Origin: VRUE01 sp963728835
GTDB lineage: Bacteria > Actinomycetota > Thermoleophilia > Solirubrobacterales > 70-9
DNA: 64,000 nucleotides
Assembly (NCBI GenBank): GCA_963728835.1
Contig: CAVSKZ010000002.1
Location: 1,364,001-1,428,000, forward strand
Reading direction: 5' to 3'
Shown here: one piece after another, positions 59,338-64,000 of the stretch
How the letters are laid out: the number at the start of each line of letters is the position of its first letter
Numbering within the stretch: the first letter of the stretch is position 1
Translations under genes and position numbers: made by a program
The notes under the pieces: model-generated
The model's input: the letters and a program-made list of their open reading frames with translations, nothing else
The model's database searches: none
Told to the model about the DNA's origin: nothing

Positions 59338-59936
59338 GCGAGCACCCGGTTGTGGGGCCGCTCTTCAGCCCTCACGTCATTGAGGAGGCGGTGATCGCGA
59401 AGCTGCGGAAGTGGCTCCCCGGCTACCTAAGCCTCGCCTGCCAAGAGCATGGTGTCAAAGGCGGCATAGCCGCTATCAAGTCTTGGGGCCTCGCAAGTGA
59501 GGAGGACCGCTGGCCCGAGCAGGGGCTGCCGGCACTGCTTGTGGTCGGGCCGAGTCGAACGCTAGGCGAGCCCGAGAAGAACGCTGGGATGTACCGAGCT
59601 ACCTGGCCAGTAGAGGTTGGGGTGGCTGTGGCCGCCCGGACGGGGCCTGCCGCCCGTAAGTACGCGCAGATCTACGGTGCCGCGATCCGTGGGGCCATTC
59701 TCCAGGGCCGCTCTCTTGAAGTTGAGGGTCTGACCACCGAGTGGCAGGGGGAGGAACCGGCGACCACGATCAGTGCGAGCTCGAAACGAACCATCGCCGC
59801 GAACGTCAACGCCTTCGCGGTCATGTGCGACAGGGTCGTGTCGTGGCGGATGGGACCGGGAGAGGGCAAACCGCCCATCCCAGACGACTGGCCGGAAGTA
59901 ACTGAAACCGAACTCGAAACGGAGATCGAAGAATGA
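59334..59936 (+). CDS. Tail terminator-like phage protein
   Basis: 200 residues, overlapping its neighbours by four bases. LPALLVVGPSRTLGEPEKN and YRATWPVEVGVAVAARTGPA followed by YAQIYGAAIRGAILQ match the general form of phage tail-terminator (gpU-like) proteins that follow the completion protein. Assigned by position and fold style. Confidence 0.55.
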   Translation: MSEHPVVGPLFSPHVIEEAVIAKLRKWLPGYLSLACQEHGVKGGIAAIKSWGLASEEDRWPEQGLPALLVVGPSRTLGEPEKNAGMYRATWPVEVGVAVAARTGPAARKYAQIYGAAIRGAILQGRSLEVEGLTTEWQGEEPATTISASSKRTIAANVNAFAVMCDRVVSWRMGPGEGKPPIPDDWPEVTETELETEIEE

Positions 59937-60169
59937 CCTACGTCGTTACAGGCGGACATGTGGAGAGCCTGACCAGCGGGCGCATGGTGACCGCTGGCGA
60001 GGAGATCTCCAACTCCGAGGCTCGCCAGAACCCCCGTCTCATCGAGCGCGGGGTCTTGGTTGAGCGCGCTGCGAAGCCAAAGCCGAAAGCCACACCCAAA
60101 TCGACTCCGGCCAAGCCGGACCAAGATCCCCTGGCGCCAGCGCCTAAGGAGAAGGAGGAGTCCCAGTGA
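59933..60169 (+). CDS. Small phage protein before the sheath gene
   Basis: 78 residues. VVTGGHVESLTSGRMVTAGE is beta-rich; the last 30 residues are Lys/Pro-rich. Equivalent small proteins precede sheath genes in other contractile phages. Confidence 0.5.
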   Translation: MTYVVTGGHVESLTSGRMVTAGEEISNSEARQNPRLIERGVLVERAAKPKPKATPKSTPAKPDQDPLAPAPKEKEESQ

Positions 60170-61614
60170 GCCCAGTTCTGCCAGATACCGAAGTCACCAT
60201 CGGGGATCAGGTGCCCCGAAGCTTCACGCCCGGCAACACCGGGACTGCATATGTGATCGGCATTGCCGAGCGGGGGCCGGTCGACGGCCCTGTGCTCATT
60301 ACCTCCCTCGGCCAATACCTCACCACATTCGGTGAACGGGTCTCATACGGAGCCCTCTACGACACGCTGGACGTGGCCTTTAGGGACGGCCTCGGCCACG
60401 CTTATGTTCAGCGCGTGGTCGGCCCGGACGCGGTAACCGCGACCGGGAAAATCAACGACGGGGTCGGTGAAGGAGCCAAAGAAACCCTCAAGATCGACGC
60501 AGTCTCCCCGGGGCAGTGGGGTAACGACCTCGACTGGAAAGTCACTGCGGGTGGCGGCGAAGGAACCTTCCGCCTAACGATTCTCTATGACGGCACGGTC
60601 GTGGAGGTCTCCCCAGACCTCGCCGACAATACCGAGGCCGTCGCTTGGGCCGCGACATCGAGCTATGTGCGGCTCACCGACAAAGCGGAGGGCAACCCGG
60701 CTGTCTCCGAAGGCTCGCTCGCGAGTGGAGACGATGACCGCGAAGCCGTCGATGCCGAAGTCATCGAAGAAGCGCTGGAGCTGCTGACTCCCGATCTCGG
60801 CCCCGGCCAGGTCTCTGCTCCCGGCTACACGACCGAAGCGGTTCACAAAGCGGTCATCGAACACTGCGTCACCCATACGCGGACCCCAGTCCTCGACCTG
60901 GAAGACACAGCGAAAGCCGAAGACCTGCTCGAAGACCTCGGGGCGCTGCGAGCGCTGCCAGGCGGGCGTCACGCCGGAGCATTCGGGCCGTGGGATGTGG
61001 TCCCGGGGGTCACGCTCGGGACGACTAGGACGGTTCCCCCTTGCGGGAAAATGCTCGGCCTGATTGCGGCCGCAGATCGCCAGAAAGGACACTCCAACGT
61101 GGCAGCAGCGAACCTCAGGGGCAAGTCCAGCTACGCGATCGAACCAAGCCAGACCTACACGAACGAAGAGCGCGGCGAACTCAACGAAGCCGGAGGCAAC
61201 ATCTCGATCATGGACGAAGGGACGGTAACCAACATGGGCTTCCGCACCCTCGCCAATCCGGTCACCAACAAGCCGTGGGTGAACCTCGCTGCGGCGAGGC
61301 TAATGATGGACCTCGCGTTCGGTGCCAAGACGGTGCTCAAGCGCAAGCTGTTTGCCAACCTCGATGCGCAGGGCGAGACGCGATCCAGTGCGGAAGGGGA
61401 CATCTTCAATGAAGTCATCAAGTCGCGCTTTGAAGCAGGCGCCTTCAATGGCACAGCCCTTGAAGATGCCTGCAAAGTAACCGTCACGCAGGAAACGAAC
61501 CCGAGCGATGGCTCGGTGGGCAAGCTCACCGGAGCCCTCGCAGCCAAGCCCTCGCCGTATGCCGAGCGCATCGAGTTCGAGGTAATCAACGTCCCCATAA
61601 CCGAAGCGCTCTAG
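60166..61614 (+). CDS. Contractile tail sheath protein
   Basis: 482 residues. The N-terminus (PDTEVTIGDQVPRSFTPGNT, AYVIGIAERGPVDGP, FGERVSYGALYDTLDVAFRD) and C-terminus (GNISIMDEGTVTNMGFRTLA, NKPWVNLAAARLMMDLAF, INVPITEAL) match the phage tail sheath family. Its middle domain is variable, as usual. The sheath contracts to drive the tube through the envelope, so this is a myovirus-type tail. Confidence 0.88.
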   Translation: MSPVLPDTEVTIGDQVPRSFTPGNTGTAYVIGIAERGPVDGPVLITSLGQYLTTFGERVSYGALYDTLDVAFRDGLGHAYVQRVVGPDAVTATGKINDGVGEGAKETLKIDAVSPGQWGNDLDWKVTAGGGEGTFRLTILYDGTVVEVSPDLADNTEAVAWAATSSYVRLTDKAEGNPAVSEGSLASGDDDREAVDAEVIEEALELLTPDLGPGQVSAPGYTTEAVHKAVIEHCVTHTRTPVLDLEDTAKAEDLLEDLGALRALPGGRHAGAFGPWDVVPGVTLGTTRTVPPCGKMLGLIAAADRQKGHSNVAAANLRGKSSYAIEPSQTYTNEERGELNEAGGNISIMDEGTVTNMGFRTLANPVTNKPWVNLAAARLMMDLAFGAKTVLKRKLFANLDAQGETRSSAEGDIFNEVIKSRFEAGAFNGTALEDACKVTVTQETNPSDGSVGKLTGALAAKPSPYAERIEFEVINVPITEAL

Positions 61615-61627
61615 GAGGGCATAAGAG

Positions 61628-62050
61628 ATGTCAGACACGCTGAGACAGGATCAGGCGAGCTGCACTCTCACGGTCGACGGCCGTGAGATGCCGTTCGTGT
61701 TCAACAAGCGGGATGGTGGCGAGATCAGCCCGGAGGGGTCTAAGACCTTTCCGGGCGGCGGTCGGACTCAGAGAGCGCATGGCGGGCCAGCGACGGTCGA
61801 GAATGTGACGCTCAACGGAGAGATGGTCCCTGACCGCGATCTAGCGGAGATCAAGTTCCTAGAGTCGCGCTCAGGTAAAGGCGACTGCTCCGTGGTTGAG
61901 AACATCCTTGATGTGAACGGGGCGGTGATCGGCCGTTCTGACTCATGGACCGGCAAGCTCGGCCGAGTCAACACCGGGAGCTACGACGCCAACTCCAGCG
62001 ACCCGCGGGAGTTTGAGATCGAGGTCGAAACTCACGGGGTGAAGGGCTGA
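61628..62050 (+). CDS. Tail tube protein
   Basis: 140 residues directly after the sheath gene. LRQDQASCTLTVDGREMPFV, VENVTLNGEMVPDR and the C-terminal EFEIEVETHGVKG fit a tube subunit of contractile tails (beta-sandwich, similar size). GGAGGG site before ATG 61628. The stop overlaps the next ATG. Confidence 0.7.
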   Translation: MSDTLRQDQASCTLTVDGREMPFVFNKRDGGEISPEGSKTFPGGGRTQRAHGGPATVENVTLNGEMVPDRDLAEIKFLESRSGKGDCSVVENILDVNGAVIGRSDSWTGKLGRVNTGSYDANSSDPREFEIEVETHGVKG

Positions 62051-62556
62051 TGGGTGTCGACACCGAGCGATTCGGCGGGACCCTGGGGCGGCTGCGAGAG
62101 CAGCGCGAGTCAATCCGCAGTGAGGAGACTCTCGACCTCCGGGTACCTGGCTATGACGACCTCCAGGTTCGCTACAAGCTGATGTCGGAAAAGGCGACTG
62201 AGGAGGTAGCGAAGAAGATCGAGGCCGCTCAGCGGAGTGGTAGCGGTCGCAAGAACCTCGATGCCGTGGCCGACTTCCTGATCGCGGCTTGCGACTCAGT
62301 CCTGGTGCGCGACGGCGATGGCTTTGAGTGTCTGGTCGATGACTCTGGGGTTCCCGTCCGCTTCGATGCCACGCTGGCAGAGGCCCTCGGGTTCGAGTCC
62401 GAGACCGCTCGTGACATCGTGCTAGAGACGTTCTCGCCGAAGGGCGACGATGGTCTTCGCCGGCACCCTGACTCAATGATCGACCAGTTCATGGCGATTG
62501 CCTCCTGGCGCCGTGGTCGCGCCTACGAGATCGATCGCGACCTGCTGGGAAACTAG
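62050..62556 (+). CDS. Tail assembly chaperone, short form
   Basis: 168 residues, ending GRAYEIDRDLLGN with TAG. Mostly helical in its second half, following the tube and preceding the tape measure, the classical chaperone position. The last two sense codons form the heptamer G-GGA-AAC, so a share of ribosomes should slip into the longer form. Confidence 0.75.
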   Translation: MGVDTERFGGTLGRLREQRESIRSEETLDLRVPGYDDLQVRYKLMSEKATEEVAKKIEAAQRSGSGRKNLDAVADFLIAACDSVLVRDGDGFECLVDDSGVPVRFDATLAEALGFESETARDIVLETFSPKGDDGLRRHPDSMIDQFMAIASWRRGRAYEIDRDLLGN

Positions 62557-62762
62557 AACGCCTGGGAGAGGTCGAGCAGGCAGCAGTTCTCTGCTCTCTG
62601 GGTCTCGACGGATGGAGGTATCTCACCTCCTCTGACTCCACCGAGCGCATGGCCCTCGTTGCACTCGCCGGGAAGGTGGGTGTGCTGCGCAGGGAACAAC
62701 GCAAGGCGCTGGCAGCGGACATCGTCAACGCACTCGGAAAGTCCCTGAGCAAGAAGAAGTAG
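62547..62762 (+). CDS. Tail assembly chaperone extension reached by -1 frameshift (GT-like)
   Basis: GGGAAAC at 62547-62553 sits immediately before the in-frame TAG. Slipping to -1 gives GGG-AAA-CTA-GAA and an open frame of about 70 residues (LERLGEVEQAAVLCSLGLDG, VGVLRREQRKALAADIV) to TAG 62760-62762. That frame has no start codon of its own. Lambda G/GT uses the very similar GGGAAAG. The fusion protein would span 62050-62762, about 237 residues. Confidence 0.8.
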   Translation, partial: GKLERLGEVEQAAVLCSLGLDGWRYLTSSDSTERMALVALAGKVGVLRREQRKALAADIVNALGKSLSKKK

Positions 62763-62773
62763 GAGGCACCACT

Positions 62774-64000
62774 GTGGCCGTTCGCGCAAGCTCGATCGAT
62801 GTCCGCCTGCGCCTTCGCGGGCAACGTCAGTTCAAGCGAGAAGTGGTCTCGGCCGGGGCTGAGCTTGAGGCGATGGGGCTCAAGGGTGCGAAAGCCCTCG
62901 GCACGTTTGCCAGTAAGAGTCGAGCACTGAAGGACTTCGGCGCAACGTGGTCCCGGAACGTGACATTGCCGATTATTGGCCTCGGCGCGGTCTCGACCAA
63001 AATGTTCATGGACTTCGACGATTCCATGAACAAGATGGTTGGCCTCGTCGGGATCAACCGTAAGCAGGTACAGGCGTGGCATGAGGATGTGCTTGACCTG
63101 TCCACTGTTACCGGCCGCGCCCCGACTGAGCTGGCAGACGCGCTGTTCTTCATCACCTCAGCGGGTCTCCGAGGGAAAACGGCTATCGATGCCCTCACTG
63201 TCTCAGCGAAGGCTGCCGACGCCGGGCTGGGCGAAACGAAAGTTGTGGCCGATGCCGTGACCTCGGCAATGAATGCCTACGGTCCGGCAAACTTGAGCGC
63301 GGCTCAGGCTACCAACGTTCTTGTGGCTGCCGTGCGAGAGGGCAAGCTAGAAGCAAGTCAGCTTGCTCCGGTCATCGGTGGTGTGATTCCTCTGGCAGAG
63401 GCGATGGGGGTTTCGTTCGCTGAAGCGGCGGGTTCCATCGCGATGATGGCTAGGGCTGGGACCAATCCCGCGAAAGCCGCCACGCAGGTCTCGGCGATTC
63501 TTAGCACCTTCACCAAACCGACCGGGGACATGAAGACAGCCCTCAAACAGATGGGCCTGTCCATTGATGAGGTGCGTCGCCGTATTGATCGTGACGGGCT
63601 GCTGGATACGTTGGCGATGCTGCGCAGTGGAGCGTCGAAGACGGGCATCGAACTGTCTGAAATCTTCGGCAACAAGCGCGCGATTATCGGCGTATTGCAG
63701 CTAACCAAAAACGTGCGTCAAACCCGCGGGGTCCTTGACGGTGTAGCGAACTCAGCGGGTCTCACAAACAAAGCGTTCCGCGAGGCGCAGAAGACCGCTG
63801 GCGACAAGCTAAATGACGCACTGAACTCCCTGAAGGTGACTGCTATCCGTCTCGGCGCTGCGCTGGGGCCGGTCGTAGCGCCAATGCTCGCACAACTGGG
63901 CAGCGCCTTGGCGGGGCTTGGTGAGTCGTTCTCTGAGCTGTCACCCGAAATGCAGAAGACAGTGCTGGTCGGAATTGGAATTGTGGCTGCCATCGGGCCG
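62774..64000 (+). CDS. Tail tape measure protein, N-terminal part (partial)
   Basis: Open from GTG 62774 (AGGAGG 7 bases upstream) to the window end, 409 codons. After a coiled start, residues 80-350 match the TP901-type tape measure core: FDDSMNKMVGLVGINRKQVQ, LSTVTGRAPTELADALFFIT, ADAVTSAMNAYGPANLSAAQ, SGASKTGIELSEIFGNKRAI. Its full length sets the tail length and would be read from the sequence to the right. Confidence 0.85.
   Translation, partial: MAVRASSIDVRLRLRGQRQFKREVVSAGAELEAMGLKGAKALGTFASKSRALKDFGATWSRNVTLPIIGLGAVSTKMFMDFDDSMNKMVGLVGINRKQVQAWHEDVLDLSTVTGRAPTELADALFFITSAGLRGKTAIDALTVSAKAADAGLGETKVVADAVTSAMNAYGPANLSAAQATNVLVAAVREGKLEASQLAPVIGGVIPLAEAMGVSFAEAAGSIAMMARAGTNPAKAATQVSAILSTFTKPTGDMKTALKQMGLSIDEVRRRIDRDGLLDTLAMLRSGASKTGIELSEIFGNKRAIIGVLQLTKNVRQTRGVLDGVANSAGLTNKAFREAQKTAGDKLNDALNSLKVTAIRLGAALGPVVAPMLAQLGSALAGLGESFSELSPEMQKTVLVGIGIVAAIGP

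Larger units (their letters stand above)
40351..64000 (+). mobile_element. Prophage (HK97-type head, contractile tail), left 23.6 kb
   Basis: All genes run on the plus strand with four-base overlaps: small unknown genes, tRNA-like genes, terminase, portal, protease, capsid, connectors, sheath, tube, chaperones and tape measure. No integrase, repressor, lysis or baseplate gene is in the window, so the element continues to the right. It sits inside comM. Confidence 0.85.

Noticed and set aside
40351..64000. CRISPR array or defence island in the accessory region
   Set aside because: No regularly spaced repeats and no recognisable nuclease-helicase defence genes; the HNH proteins fit phage packaging or homing roles.

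Overview
The window is very GC-rich. Genes 1-40 kb follow the conserved actinobacterial housekeeping order: metK, priA-def-fmt-rsmB-rpe, ribD-ribE-ribBA-ribH, rpmB, DAK2 kinase-recG-rsmD-coaD-sepIVA-like, rpmF-plsX-acpP-rnc-smc, ftsY-ffh-rpsP-khpA-trmD-rplS-lepB-rnhB, yraN-comM. With a WS/DGAT acyltransferase between smc and ftsY, and no mycobacterial or Streptomyces signatures, I infer a deep-branching actinobacterium, most likely of the Thermoleophilia/Solirubrobacterales type. That placement comes from gene order and protein style only.

Layout. 1-7 kb: end of metK, a PH-domain membrane protein, then primosome, deformylase, formyltransferase, 16S rRNA methyltransferase and ribulose-phosphate epimerase genes. 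This stretch is riddled with single-base frameshifts in essential genes, which I read as sequence error. 7-11 kb (minus strand): glycosyltransferase, flippase and K+/H+ antiporter. 11-15 kb: complete riboflavin operon, then a PIN/Phd toxin-antitoxin pair. 15.6-18.6 kb: rpmB and an MMPL exporter with long palindromes on both sides. 18.7-37.6 kb: kinase/recG, lipid precursor (plsX, acpP), chromosome (smc), SRP (ftsY, ffh), ribosome (rpsP, trmD, rplS) and secretion (lepB) genes. 37.8-40.4 kb: an unknown zinc-ribbon membrane protein, yraN and the front half of comM.

From about 40.35 kb to the end the window is a prophage-like element, all on the plus strand, that cuts comM inside its AAA+ domain. 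It begins with a run of tiny coupled genes (HNH and zinc-ribbon proteins, an MmcB-like nuclease-fold protein, a DUF433 protein), then two tRNA-like genes. Next comes an HK97-type head module (terminase small and large, portal, protease, capsid) and a contractile-tail module (connector and completion proteins, sheath, tube, a tail-chaperone pair with a -1 slippery site, tape measure). Integrase, lysis, baseplate and the right attachment site would lie beyond the window.

Two genome-wide habits stand out in the chromosomal part. First, many transcription units carry a TAnnnT -10 box 6-10 bases before the start codon, implying leaderless mRNAs, whereas prophage genes use Shine-Dalgarno sites. Second, at least two families of structured repeats are present. 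One is a 3'-end hairpin family with a conserved bulged core, always in the same orientation to the upstream gene. The other is an 80-90 bp palindromic element with a conserved asymmetric internal loop; two of its four copies sit in frame inside recG and rplS.
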